Part shown: positions 1 to 8,669 of the stretch, one piece after another
Position numbering within the stretch: position 1 is the stretch's first letter
How the letters are laid out: the number at the start of each line of letters is the position of its first letter
Translations under genes and position numbers: made by a program
Notes under the pieces: generated by a model
The model's input: the letters and a program-made list of their open reading frames with translations, nothing else
Told to the model about the DNA's origin: nothing
Databases searched by the model: none
Assembly: GCA_017983635.1 (NCBI GenBank)
Contig: JAGOBA010000013.1
Location: 44,252 to 108,251 of the forward strand
Source: Alphaproteobacteria bacterium
Lineage (GTDB): Bacteria; Pseudomonadota; Alphaproteobacteria; Micropepsales; Micropepsaceae
DNA length: 64,000 nt
Direction: 5' to 3'

Positions 1-22
1 AGTAGACTTCTTCGAGGGTCAT
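1..22 (-). CDS. 5' end of an unidentified gene running off the left edge
   Basis: An ATG on the minus strand at 22 opens a frame reading M-T-L-E-E-V-Y before the window ends. It is preceded by AAGGAA about ten bases upstream, a good ribosome binding site. It lies just downstream of the ATPase gene on the same strand, so the two could be co-transcribed. Too little is present to identify it. Confidence 0.45.
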
Positions 23-41
23 GCTGCGTTCCTTAGACTGC

Positions 42-1241
42 TCATTTTGCGGCGCGCTTCGCGGTCTGCTTGGCCAGTTCCTCCGCGAGACCCCTGAGGC
101 CGATCGCCTCGACGCCTTCGCCTTTCGGGTAGCGCTCGCGCCCGCCGTAAACGACGAAGGCGCGCGCCGGGCGCACGTCCTCGATGGCCGTGCGGAATCC
201 TCTTTCGAGCTTCGGCGCGCTAGATCGCTTGATCTCGATCGCCCAGCGCTCGCCGCCTGGCATGTCGAGCACAAGATCGAGTTCGACCCCGGTCGCGGTG
301 CGATAAAAGCTTGCCTCCGTCCGTGGGGGCGCCGCGCCGATCAACGTTTCGATCACATGGCCTTCCCAGCTTTCGCCAGCGATCGGATGGCCGAGTACGT
401 CTTCCAACGTCTCCAGCCGCAGCAGCGAGTGAACGAGACCGCTGTCGCGAACATAGGTCTTGGGAGACTTGGTCAGCCGTTTGCCGACATTGGCGTGCAA
501 CGGCTGAAGCTTGCGAACCAAAAGTAGATCGACCATCAGATCGAGATAGCTGGCGACCGTCTTTCCATCGACCGCCAGTGCGCGTGCCAACTCCGCCGCG
601 TTGAACGGCGCGCCTTGGCGATGGGCGAGCATGGTCCAAAATCGGCGCAGCGTCGTCGCTGGAATGCGCGGCCCGAGTTGAGGAATGTCGCGTTCCAGAT
701 AAGTCGTGATGAACGCCTCGCGCCAACTGGCGCTGGTTTCGTCCGACTTCGCCAGCAAGCTGCGCGGAAAGCCGCCACGGACCCAAAGCGCTTGGGCTTG
801 CTTCGACGAGACCTCCGTGACGCCGATGGGCGAGAGTTCAAGGTATGCGATCCGCCCGGCAAGGCTTTCGCTCGACTGCTTCAGGAGTTCGATCGATGCG
901 GAGCCAAGCAGGAGAAACTGACCCGCGTCGCGCCCGGCACGAATGTTGTCATCAATGACGCCGCGAAGTATCTGGAAGAGACCAGGGGCGCGTTGCACCT
1001 CATCAATCACGACGAGGCGGCCCGCACGCGCTCTAAGGTAGGCGCCGGCATCTTCTAGTTTCGCCTGATCCGCGGGATTTTCCAGGTCGAGATAGTCGGG
1101 CCGACGCTCCGCCCCCTTGACGTCGTGAGCGATGGCGCGCGCCAGCGTCGACTTGCCGACTTGGCGCGGGCCCAAAAGCCCCACCGCCGGAAAATCGGCA
1201 AGCCGCTGACGAACAAGGGGGGTGAGGCAACGTAGAATCAT
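42..1241 (-). CDS. AAA ATPase with DUF4143 domain
   Basis: Predicted cytoplasmic ATPase of about 399 residues. From the chosen ATG the Walker A motif GPRQVGKST lies at residues 24-32 and Walker B LVVIDEVQR near 76-84. A winged-helix/DUF4143 region follows at about 190-260, and the C-terminal part has the D-x-E-I-K core (ELDLVLD...AIEIKRS) of a PD-(D/E)XK-like fold. This architecture is that of the common archaeal/bacterial ATP-binding DUF4143 proteins, whose cellular role is not settled; some are neighbours of mobile elements or toxin-antitoxin loci. A frame extending 20 residues upstream to 1301 exists, but family members begin with a leader like M-I-L-R just before the P-loop helix, so 1241 is preferred. 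The gene appears intact. Confidence 0.85.
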   Translation of the reverse strand: MILRCLTPLVRQRLADFPAVGLLGPRQVGKSTLARAIAHDVKGAERRPDYLDLENPADQAKLEDAGAYLRARAGRLVVIDEVQRAPGLFQILRGVIDDNIRAGRDAGQFLLLGSASIELLKQSSESLAGRIAYLELSPIGVTEVSSKQAQALWVRGGFPRSLLAKSDETSASWREAFITTYLERDIPQLGPRIPATTLRRFWTMLAHRQGAPFNAAELARALAVDGKTVASYLDLMVDLLLVRKLQPLHANVGKRLTKSPKTYVRDSGLVHSLLRLETLEDVLGHPIAGESWEGHVIETLIGAAPPRTEASFYRTATGVELDLVLDMPGGERWAIEIKRSSAPKLERGFRTAIEDVRPARAFVVYGGRERYPKGEGVEAIGLRGLAEELAKQTAKRAAK

Positions 1242-1301
1242 GCTTGCAATTATGGAGTGTAACTCCGTAATTACAAGGTTAATTCCGCGTGAATGGCTCA
1301 C

Positions 1302-2676
1302 CTATTCGGCGTCCCGTTCTTCAAATCGCGCCTGAAAGACGATGGCGGCCAGCGATAGGATGACTGGTTGACGATCTCGTGCGAGCACCCCGCCCTCGTA
1401 CCACGTTCCGTCGCTGAAGAAGCCGTCCTTGCACATGTTCAACGCGGACTCGACGATGAAAACAACTTCCGAGAGGTATTTTTCGACCTTCATTTCGGCG
1501 AGAGCGTCTGCCCCTTCGTAGTCGCGCGTCGCGACGAAATGCTGGGTAGGTTGCAAGCGCGGCCATGTCCACTATGCTCCCTTTCGGCAGAGGGTCGATG
1601 CAATGCCTCATGGCGTAGAAGGGCGCGGCCGCGACGCACGCGTCCCACTGGGCGAACGTCACCTCGCTGCGTCCAATAGCTTCGAAGAACCTTGACGTGG
1701 CCATCATCTCTGGACACTCCGGGCAATCGCGGAAGGTGCGCACGTCAGGGGCCGGCTTTGACGGTTGGGGCTTCGGCGGCTCGGGCGCGGGGGTCGGTTG
1801 CGCCGCTGGCGTGCTTGGTCCGGTTGCGGTTGCGGTCTCGCCTCTCTCCCCCCGATCAGCGGATGCCCCCTCGTCCTCCTTATCCTCCGACGCGGCGGGC
1901 GGGGCGCTCTCGATCGAAGGGTCCGTCGCCAGGCGCAAGATTTCTTCGCGATCGGCCCAGATCTTGCGGGTTCGAAGATCGATCCCCGCCTTATCGAGAA
2001 GGTCCAGCGCTAGCAGAGTGTCGCGCGCTTGGATCGCGCGCGCATCGTTTCGGCCGTTGCTACTATCAGGGTATATGCGGCCGTTGGGGTAATAGCGTAC
2101 GACCAGCGCGCCGAGAGCGTTGTAGCCGACGTCATCGGCGGCGATCCAAATTGCAGCCTGGCTCGCGCCGCCTTTCGGCACCTGGTCGTATGGTCTGCTC
2201 GCTAACACCGCGATGACGCGCGCGAGATCGGTTTTCGGCTCCACCACCTTCAGTTCGTAGTCGTTGCGGAACTTGACATAACGGCCGAAAGTGTGTGCGC
2301 AGGCGGCCGGAACGCTGAACGCTCCCGAACGCTGTCGCGTCTGGGTGAATTCCATCGGTTCCGTCGTTACCAGGTTCGTATATGCGGGCGGTGACGACGA
2401 CGCCTCAACCCTCGGATCGAGAAGCGGCGGCGGCGACACAAAGAGCGTGCCAGCCGGAATGACCAGAGGCAAATCTTCATCGACCTGATTGACGATCTTC
2501 ATCGTGATGCCGTCGGGGCACTTACCCCACGCCGTCACCGTGATCTTCTTTTGCGCGATCAGGACGTGAATACCGACGGCACGTGAGCTCGGCCCGACTT
2601 CGGCGTTCAAGGCATAGATCGCTATGCCCGCCACGAGCACAAGCAGAAAGGCGATCATCAAAGACCCGTGCTTCAT
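1302..2676 (-). pseudogene. Exported FGE/SUMF1-like protein with a frameshift
   Basis: The ATG at 2676 begins a hydrophobic N-terminus (M-K-H-G-S-L-M-I-A-F-L-L-V-L-V-A-G) typical of a signal peptide or anchor. A novel middle region of about 210 residues and a Pro/Ala-rich linker follow. Next comes FRDCPECPEM and SEVTFAQWDAC, which are the opening motifs of formylglycine-generating-enzyme (SUMF1/FGE-sulfatase) domains. The stretch usually found between these motifs is missing. Near 1540-1556 the frame turns into Arg-rich nonsense, while the next frame (1302-1556) continues with natural-looking sequence (QHFVATRDYEGADALAEMKV). The simplest reading is one frameshift, real or from sequencing. Its ATG overlaps the stop of the upstream small gene (ATGA). 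The FGE catalytic part is not recognisable, so enzymatic function is doubtful. Confidence 0.55.
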
Positions 2677-2858
2677 CGCGCCTCCGGCGAACGCGCTGCA
2701 GAAAAAAACATGAGTGCGCCGCCAACCGCACACCCAAGGATGCCCCACAGGAGCAAGAGGCGGGCGCTTCGGCGTTGTTCCACTCCGAGAGACATGGCAT
2801 CGACCTCTGCCGAAAAGAAGCACCGTGGACACGGTCGCTCTTGCAAGCCACCCAGCAA
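2673..2858 (-). CDS. Small single-pass membrane protein, CPRC motif
   Basis: Sixty-one codons from a TTG, or 40 from an internal ATG at 2795. The N-terminus has one CPRC pair and a hydrophobic helix (ARLLLLWGILGCAVGGALMFF) fills the C-terminal half. Its TGA overlaps the ATG of the FGE-like gene by ATGA, a sign of translational coupling. No family is recognised. With only one CxxC it is not a full zinc ribbon. The start is unsure because no strong Shine-Dalgarno sequence stands before the TTG. Confidence 0.45.
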   Translation of the reverse strand: MLGGLQERPCPRCFFSAEVDAMSLGVEQRRSARLLLLWGILGCAVGGALMFFSAARSPEAR

Positions 2859-2862
2859 GTCG

Positions 2863-3075
2863 TCAGACCGCTTCGCTAACTACCGACTCCCGTCCTTCTC
2901 GTACCGTTCGAGCGTCTTCAAGAAGCCTCCCTTCTGACCAAGCTCCCGCAGCGCCCTTCTTATGCGCTTGCATGCCGTCGTCGAAACCGGCGAAGGCGAG
3001 CGACGCCGCCATGCGTGAAGCGATCACAACAACAACAACCGTGGGAAAAATCGTGCGCTTGGAATTGAACACCAA
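2863..3075 (-). pseudogene. Short secreted Sel1/TPR-like fragment
   Basis: A TTG-started frame of 70 codons gives a signal-like N-terminus ending near A-S-L-A-F-A, then GFDDGMQAHKKG, which resembles the first helix of Sel1/TPR proteins (x-DxGMxAYxRGDYxxAL). After that point this frame loses the pattern. Another frame continues it (ALRELGQKGGFLKTLERYEKDG, stop at 2880), so a small frameshift or deletion probably broke the gene. It is the first gene of the minus-strand cluster ending at 1302. Function unknown; a very short protein is the alternative. Confidence 0.35.
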
Positions 3076-3413
3076 AGGTTGTCCTTCTCAAGGTCCATCT
3101 TCGGATCGCCCGTCAATTCTATGTCCGCAACCTAGCCGCAACCTAGCCGCCATCAAGCCAAAGCACGTTCTCAGCGCCGCCGTCTTGCGGCGCAACGCCC
3201 AAGTCAACGTAACGTGAGCACAGCCTACTGAATCTGCGGTGCGAGCGTGGTCTGCAGCCGGGGTCGCTCGCGATCAAACGAGATGCGAGCCACGGGCCGC
3301 CTCCAGCGGGTGCAGGCGGCGCACCTTCCCCATCCGCGTTGTTGCATCGGCGCTTGGGTCCGGTCATGTTGCGCTGCAACGTCATTCACCGCCTATTTGA
3401 GGACCATCGCCCC
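3076..3413. other. Intergenic stretch without a recognised gene
   Basis: Between divergent genes. It holds a tandem duplication of AACCTAGCCGC near 3130-3152 and, at its right end, the GAGGACC leader just before the alcohol dehydrogenase ATG. No RNA gene or convincing promoter pair was identified. Confidence 0.5.
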
Positions 3414-4541
3414 ATGCCCGTTCTGCAATATCTGACGACCACGCATTTCGATTTTGGCGCCGTGAAGGTGCTGGCCTCCGAGCTCGCGCGGCTTGGCGTC
3501 AAGAAGCCGCTGATCGCGACGGACAAGGGTGTCGTTGCCGCGGGGTTGATCGAGCAGGTGCTGCACCCGATCACGCCCAAACCCAACTGGCCCATCTTCG
3601 ACGAGACGCCGGGCAACCCGACCGAAGAGGCGACGCTGAAGGCGTTCGCGCTCTACAAGTCCGAAGGCTGCGACGGCGTCGTGTGCGTCGGCGGCGGCTC
3701 GGCGATGGACCTGGGCAAGGCAGTGGCGTTGCTCGCGGTCTCGGGCGAACCACTGTCGCAATTCGATCCCTTGAAGGGCGGCGCGAAAAACATCAAGGGT
3801 GTCGCGCCGGTGATCGCGATCCCGACGACGGCGGGCACGGGCTCGGAAGTTTCCGTCGGCTTCGTCATCATTATGAATTCTGGCCAGAAGATGACGTTCG
3901 CCAACCCGCAGATCATTCCGAAGGTCGCGATCTGCGATCCGGACTTGACGCTGGGCTTGCCGCCGCTGCTCACCGCCGCGACCGGCATGGATGCGATGAC
4001 CCACTGCATCGAGGCCGTACTGACGCCGACCGTCAATCCGCCGGCCGAAGGCGTAGGCTATGACGGGCTGTGGCGCTCGTGGCGCTGGATCCGCCAAGCG
4101 GTGCAGAACCCGAAGGACCGCGACGCGCGCTGGCAGATGATGATGGCCTCGACCGAGGGTGCGATGGCGTTCGTGAAGGGCTTGGGCGCCGTGCACGCGA
4201 TGAGCCACGCGGCGGGACGCCTGCCCGATCTCAAGCTTCATCACGGCACGCTGAACGCGGTGTTCCTACCAACGGTGCTGCGCTATCACGACGGACACGC
4301 GGCCGAAAAATACGAACGCCTGCGCTCGTCCATGGGCCTAAACCCCAATGCCGACCTCGCGAAGGCGATCGAAGGCCTGAACGCGGAGATCGGTTTGCCG
4401 AAAGGCCTCGGCGCGATGGGCCTCACCGAAAATCGCATTCCCGATCTCATCCCCTACGCGCTCGGCGATCTCGCGAATTTCGGCAACCCGCGCAAAGCCG
4501 GCGCAGACGACTACGCAGCGATGTTCAAGACGGCGATGTAG
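3414..4541 (+). CDS. Iron-containing alcohol dehydrogenase
   Basis: A 375-residue group III (Fe-dependent) alcohol dehydrogenase, oxidising an alcohol or reducing an aldehyde with NAD(P). The dinucleotide-binding GGGS signature (VCVGGGSAMDLGKA) is near residues 93-105. The AIPTTAGTGSEVS segment and the metal-binding GLGAVHAMSHAAG motif, near residues 257-270, are both intact. It has the usual family length. The ATG at 3414 follows a GAGGA sequence; a longer frame from 3339 adds residues not typical for the family. Substrate cannot be read from sequence. The gene ends 26 bp before the TIR-WD40 gene in the same direction. Confidence 0.93.
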   Translation: MPVLQYLTTTHFDFGAVKVLASELARLGVKKPLIATDKGVVAAGLIEQVLHPITPKPNWPIFDETPGNPTEEATLKAFALYKSEGCDGVVCVGGGSAMDLGKAVALLAVSGEPLSQFDPLKGGAKNIKGVAPVIAIPTTAGTGSEVSVGFVIIMNSGQKMTFANPQIIPKVAICDPDLTLGLPPLLTAATGMDAMTHCIEAVLTPTVNPPAEGVGYDGLWRSWRWIRQAVQNPKDRDARWQMMMASTEGAMAFVKGLGAVHAMSHAAGRLPDLKLHHGTLNAVFLPTVLRYHDGHAAEKYERLRSSMGLNPNADLAKAIEGLNAEIGLPKGLGAMGLTENRIPDLIPYALGDLANFGNPRKAGADDYAAMFKTAM

Positions 4542-4567
4542 GGCCTGAGCCACGCGGGAACGCACCG

Positions 4568-7450
4568 GTGGGGAGCGAAGCGTCCGATCCAACCTCGGGC
4601 CCGCACGGCGCCACGCACTATCGCGCGTTCCTCAGCTACTCCTGGCAGGACAAGGCCTGGGGTAACCGCCTGCAGCGTTGGCTCGAGAGCTACGAGATCC
4701 CGCGCGACGTCCCGATCGATCTGGGTCCTTCGCGCCGCCTCGGGAAAATTTTCCGCGACGAAGAAGACATGGCGGCCGCCGGCGACATCGGCACCGTCGT
4801 GCGCGGCGCGTTGAAGGCATCGGACAATCTGATCGTCGTCTGCTCGCCTCGCTCGGCGCAATCGCGCTGGGTCCAATCCGAGATCGAGCACTTCAAGCAG
4901 CGCCGCCCCGGCGGACAGATCTTCGCCGTGATCGTCGACGGCGAACCGAACGCCCGCGATCCTGCGCTCGAGTGCTTCCCGCCCGCCTTGCGCGTCGCCT
5001 ATGGCGACAGCGGCGAGATGCCGATCGAACCCGTTGGCGTCGACGTCCGCCGCGATGGCCGCGCCCGCGTCTGCGCGCGCCTGGCGGCCGGCATGCTGGG
5101 CATCGACTTCGACGATCTTTGGCACAGAGACCGCCGCCGCGCCGAAAGGCTCAACCGCATAAGGCTCGTCGTGCTCAGCGCCTTGACCGTGGCGTTCGCA
5201 GCGCTCGCGATCGCCGCCGTCGTGAACGCCAACAGAGCCCACCTCGCACTCAGCCAATTCTTCGCCGAACGCGCCTGGGCGAAGCTCGATGTCGGCGATC
5301 CGCTGTCGGCAACGAGATACGCGCTCGCGGGTGGGCAACTCGCGCCGCAGAACGAACCGCTCTACCTGGCCGCCCTCGGCGCGATTTCACACGAAAGCAG
5401 CGACAGCCTGCCGCCGCTCTCGCACGACGATGAAGTCACCGCCGCAAACTACTCGCCCGACGGCGCGTTTGTCGTCACTGCAAGCCGCGATCGCAGAGCA
5501 AAAATCTGGGACGCCCGCAAAAGCACCCTGGTGGCGCAGCTCGATCACAGCGGCGCCGTCAGCACGGCCGCGTTCGCCGCCGACAGCCAATCGCTCGCAA
5601 CCGGCGATGCCGACGGCACCATCAAACTATGGCGGCGCGGCAACTGGTCCAAAGCGCGCAGCTTCAAAGGAACCGGCACCGCGCTGGTCAGCGCCGCCTT
5701 CCTCGGCCGCGAGCACCGCCTTCTCTGCCTCGACAAAGCGCACGCCGTCTTCGTGCTCGACACCGATACCGGCCATACCCTCACGATTTCGCCAAGCGTG
5801 AAGGAGGAGTACTTCATCTGGAACGTCGCCGGCTCCACCGACGGCAAGCGCATCGCCGTCGCCCGTGAAGATGGGGATGCACGCATCTATGACGCCGCCA
5901 CCGGCGCCCAGGTGCACCACCTTCAGGGACACAGCGGCGCCGTTTGGAGCGTCGCGTTTTCGCAGGACGGCACCCGCATCGTCACCGCCAGCGCCGACCA
6001 CACCGCCATCGTTTGGGACACGGTCAGCGGCAAGCGCCTCAAAACGCTCACCGGTCACACGCTCGAACTCTATAGCGCCTCGTTTTCGCCCGATGGCAGC
6101 AGCATCGTCACCGCCGCCGCCGACCAAACCGCAAAACTATGGGACGCGCGCGCCGGCGAGTTGATCGAAACGCTGCAGGGCCACAGCAACGTCGTGACCG
6201 GCGCCTCGTTCGCGGTCGACGGCACGTTGATCGTGACGGCGAGCGCCGATGGCGCCGCCCGCGTCTGGAACGCGCAGGGCAAGCTTATCAACACACTGCG
6301 CGGGCACGCAGCGGGCTTGAGCGCCACGCACATCGCGCCCGACGCCCGCACGATCGTGACCGCGAGCGCCGACGGCACCGCGCGCCTCTGGCCGCTGCCG
6401 CAAAGCCGCCTTTTGGCGACACTCCCCTCGAACGCCGGCGGCTTCTCCAGCGTCGAGTTCTCGCCCGACGGCGCGCGCATCATTGCCTCGACGTTGTCAG
6501 GCGTGGTGCTGGAATGGGATGCGCAAACGCTGAGCGAGACCGCGCGCGTCGCCGCGCATGTGGGCGAAGCCTACGCCGCGACCTACGCGCCGGATGGACG
6601 GCGCTTCGTCACCGCCGGCAAAGAAGGCATCGTGCGGATATGGACCACGCGGCCCGCACGCGCGATCATGCGCATCGACGACGAGAGCGGCCCCGTCACC
6701 GCCGCCGCACTATCGCCCGACAGCCGCCTCGTCCTAATCGCTAATGAGACGCAGAACGCGCATATCCGCGACGCGCACACCGGCGCGTTGAAATTGACGC
6801 TGAAGGGACACGGCGATCACGTCCGCAGCGCCGCCTACGCGCACAACGGCACGCTCATTGCAACCGGCAGCGAGGACCAAACCGCCAAACTATGGGACGC
6901 CGCCGGCAAGGAGCTCGCGCCATTGCAGGGACACCAACAAGGCGTCGGCGGCGTCGCCTTCTCGCGCGACGACGCCAGTTTGCTGACCACCAGCGACGAC
7001 GCCACCGCGCGGGTGTGGGACACGGCAAGCCACAAGCTGCGCGCCACGCTCACCGGCCACGAAGGCCCCGTCTTCAGCGGCGCGTTTTCGCCCGACGGCC
7101 GAAGGATCGCGACCGCGAGCGACGACAAGACCGCCAAGCTCTGGGACGCCGCCGACGGCCGCCTGTTGGCGACATTGGAGGGACACGAAGCCGCCGTCTT
7201 CGGCGTCGCCTTCGCCCCGGACGGCAAACGATTGCTGACGGCCAGCGAAGACGGCACCATCCGTGTCTGGGACGTCAGCCGCCTCACCCAACCGTGGCAG
7301 GCCCTCGCGCGCGACGCCTGCACCAACCGGCTGGGCGAGAAAGCCCGCCACTTCAGCGAAACCGAAATCGCCTCCGACCCGCTGCTGCAAAGCGAATGGC
7401 AAAGCACCAACCGCGACGTCTGCACGAACGTGCCGCTCTCACCGCGCTAA
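4568..7450 (+). CDS. TIR - transmembrane - WD40 repeat protein
   Basis: About 960 residues from a GTG at 4568. The TIR domain begins at HYRAFLSYSWQDKAWGNRLQ (residues 17-36). In SRWVQSEIEHF the glutamate (residue 105) lines up with the catalytic Glu of NAD-cleaving TIR domains such as SARM1. One membrane helix lies at about 200-219. From about 280 onward there are roughly 15 WD40 units (x-GH-x-V-x-S-x-D-G-x-WD), enough for two seven-bladed propellers. The C-terminus carries the FSETEIASDPLL...W...RDVC motif common at the end of bacterial TIR- and STAND-WD40 proteins. The TIR would be cytoplasmic. By the usual topology of one helix the propellers would face the periplasm, which is unusual for WD40 repeats, so the topology is open. 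It probably acts as a signalling or stress/immune effector; the function is inferred. Confidence 0.88.
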   Translation: MGSEASDPTSGPHGATHYRAFLSYSWQDKAWGNRLQRWLESYEIPRDVPIDLGPSRRLGKIFRDEEDMAAAGDIGTVVRGALKASDNLIVVCSPRSAQSRWVQSEIEHFKQRRPGGQIFAVIVDGEPNARDPALECFPPALRVAYGDSGEMPIEPVGVDVRRDGRARVCARLAAGMLGIDFDDLWHRDRRRAERLNRIRLVVLSALTVAFAALAIAAVVNANRAHLALSQFFAERAWAKLDVGDPLSATRYALAGGQLAPQNEPLYLAALGAISHESSDSLPPLSHDDEVTAANYSPDGAFVVTASRDRRAKIWDARKSTLVAQLDHSGAVSTAAFAADSQSLATGDADGTIKLWRRGNWSKARSFKGTGTALVSAAFLGREHRLLCLDKAHAVFVLDTDTGHTLTISPSVKEEYFIWNVAGSTDGKRIAVAREDGDARIYDAATGAQVHHLQGHSGAVWSVAFSQDGTRIVTASADHTAIVWDTVSGKRLKTLTGHTLELYSASFSPDGSSIVTAAADQTAKLWDARAGELIETLQGHSNVVTGASFAVDGTLIVTASADGAARVWNAQGKLINTLRGHAAGLSATHIAPDARTIVTASADGTARLWPLPQSRLLATLPSNAGGFSSVEFSPDGARIIASTLSGVVLEWDAQTLSETARVAAHVGEAYAATYAPDGRRFVTAGKEGIVRIWTTRPARAIMRIDDESGPVTAAALSPDSRLVLIANETQNAHIRDAHTGALKLTLKGHGDHVRSAAYAHNGTLIATGSEDQTAKLWDAAGKELAPLQGHQQGVGGVAFSRDDASLLTTSDDATARVWDTASHKLRATLTGHEGPVFSGAFSPDGRRIATASDDKTAKLWDAADGRLLATLEGHEAAVFGVAFAPDGKRLLTASEDGTIRVWDVSRLTQPWQALARDACTNRLGEKARHFSETEIASDPLLQSEWQSTNRDVCTNVPLSPR

Positions 7451-7479
7451 CAGATCAAAAGGGCGCGCAGCTAGCTAAG

Positions 7480-8370
7480 CTACCGCCCCCCGCGCGGCCG
7501 GGGTCTGCGCGTGACGCGTGCGCCGCCGGAGCCCAACTCGTCGCCGCCGGCCGAAGCGCCGCTGGCGATCTCTTGCTGTTCGCCGCTCGCGTCGCGCATC
7601 AGCCAATCGACGGCTTCGTAGCAGGCGGTGATCCGCCGCGCCGACGGGCTATAGCGAAACTCCGCCGCCCCCGTGCCGCAACTCTGCGCGACGAGCGAGA
7701 TCTCGTTCGGCAGGCTCACGAACTCCGAAATATCCTCGGCCGCTTCTTCAAGAACGCGGCTCTGGATCAAAAAGTTCCGCGCCTCGGCCAACGTGCCGGC
7801 GGCCGGTTGATAATCGATGCGCACGCGCGCGCCGGGTTCCGCCGGGGGGATCATCGCGTCGCCGAACCAGTCCTCGAGATCGTCTTTCAGGGCCGCCACT
7901 TCCTCCGTGCAATTCACCGACGCGATCGAAACCGAGAACGCCTTCGCGATCTGCGGATAGAGCGAAGGATTCGAGCCGTAGAGATAACAGGCAATGCGCG
8001 AAGCACGCTCCGCATCGTCGGGATAGTGCGGGCTCTGCGCGACACCTTGCTGAAGCTCGGCGCCGCGCATCCACCCCTGCATCGCGGCCCAGATGTCGTC
8101 GTCCTGCTCGGGCTCGTCCTCGTCGGGCAGCATCAGCCACGTCGCAATGTCGTCCGCGTCCTCTTCCGACGCGCGCCGGTCGCCGTGCTGATCGACATCA
8201 AGCACCTGATCCAAAATCATGTGCCCGACCTCGTGATAGGTCAGAAAAAGCAGATTGCCTTCCACATAAGCGGCCTGCCCGTCGTCATTCGGATCGAACG
8301 CATCGCTATGCGCCGTCGACACCAAAAGCGCCAGAATCGCTGCAGCCGCGGCAGCAAGCTTCAATTTCAT
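7480..8370 (-). CDS. Secreted DUF4344-type putative metallopeptidase
   Basis: A 296-residue protein with a clear signal peptide (residues 1-22, cleavage near A-H-S-D). The zinc-protease motif HEVGH is at residues 46-50, in the context NLLFLTYHEVGHMILDQ. A second conserved part near the C-terminus, RITACYEAVDWL, is typical for DUF4344 proteins. It also has the acidic segment EEDADDIATWLMLPDEDEPEQ, whose early acidic residues could give the third zinc ligand. The Gly/Arg-rich tail (RPRPRGGR) is unusual. Expected location is the periplasm. Substrate is unknown. It is convergent with the TIR-WD40 gene. Confidence 0.8.
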   Translation of the reverse strand: MKLKLAAAAAAILALLVSTAHSDAFDPNDDGQAAYVEGNLLFLTYHEVGHMILDQVLDVDQHGDRRASEEDADDIATWLMLPDEDEPEQDDDIWAAMQGWMRGAELQQGVAQSPHYPDDAERASRIACYLYGSNPSLYPQIAKAFSVSIASVNCTEEVAALKDDLEDWFGDAMIPPAEPGARVRIDYQPAAGTLAEARNFLIQSRVLEEAAEDISEFVSLPNEISLVAQSCGTGAAEFRYSPSARRITACYEAVDWLMRDASGEQQEIASGASAGGDELGSGGARVTRRPRPRGGR

Positions 8371-8669
8371 CTGAAATCCCCATCCCGTTGCTGCGACTAT
8401 GCCCAGTTCCCCAAACCCCGCGCAAGTTCCGCGCTCAGCCGGACCCTGGCACCACCGAGCAGGCGCGAGGCGAACGCGCCATCACGCGCCAAGCGGCCGC
8501 GTGAAGTGGCACATGTGGCGCAGGGGTCGGGCGGGTTTCGAACTGTGCCACTTGTGCCGTTGCGGCGCCGGCCACCCAAGCAAACGTGCTGTTGAAGGCG
8601 GACCATCCGGACAGGGGTCGTGGTCCGTGATCGTTTTCGCGGCGCTGTCCGGCAACGCCGAGCTGCGCG
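8371..8669. other. Intergenic, no gene recognised
   Basis: GC-rich stretch between two minus-strand genes. Open frames here are short, Arg/Gly-rich and without ribosome binding sites. I see no terminator with a T-run and no repeat. Confidence 0.45.

Noticed and set aside
4070..4567. Frame upstream of the TIR gene giving a 1126-residue protein
   Set aside because: This part is an out-of-frame reading of the alcohol dehydrogenase. Family similarity starts after the GTG at 4568.
6892..8595. Plus-strand frame of 567 codons overlapping the WD40 gene and the metalloprotease
   Set aside because: Arg-rich translation with no domain. It overlaps two well-supported genes in other frames and owes its length to GC-rich codon structure.
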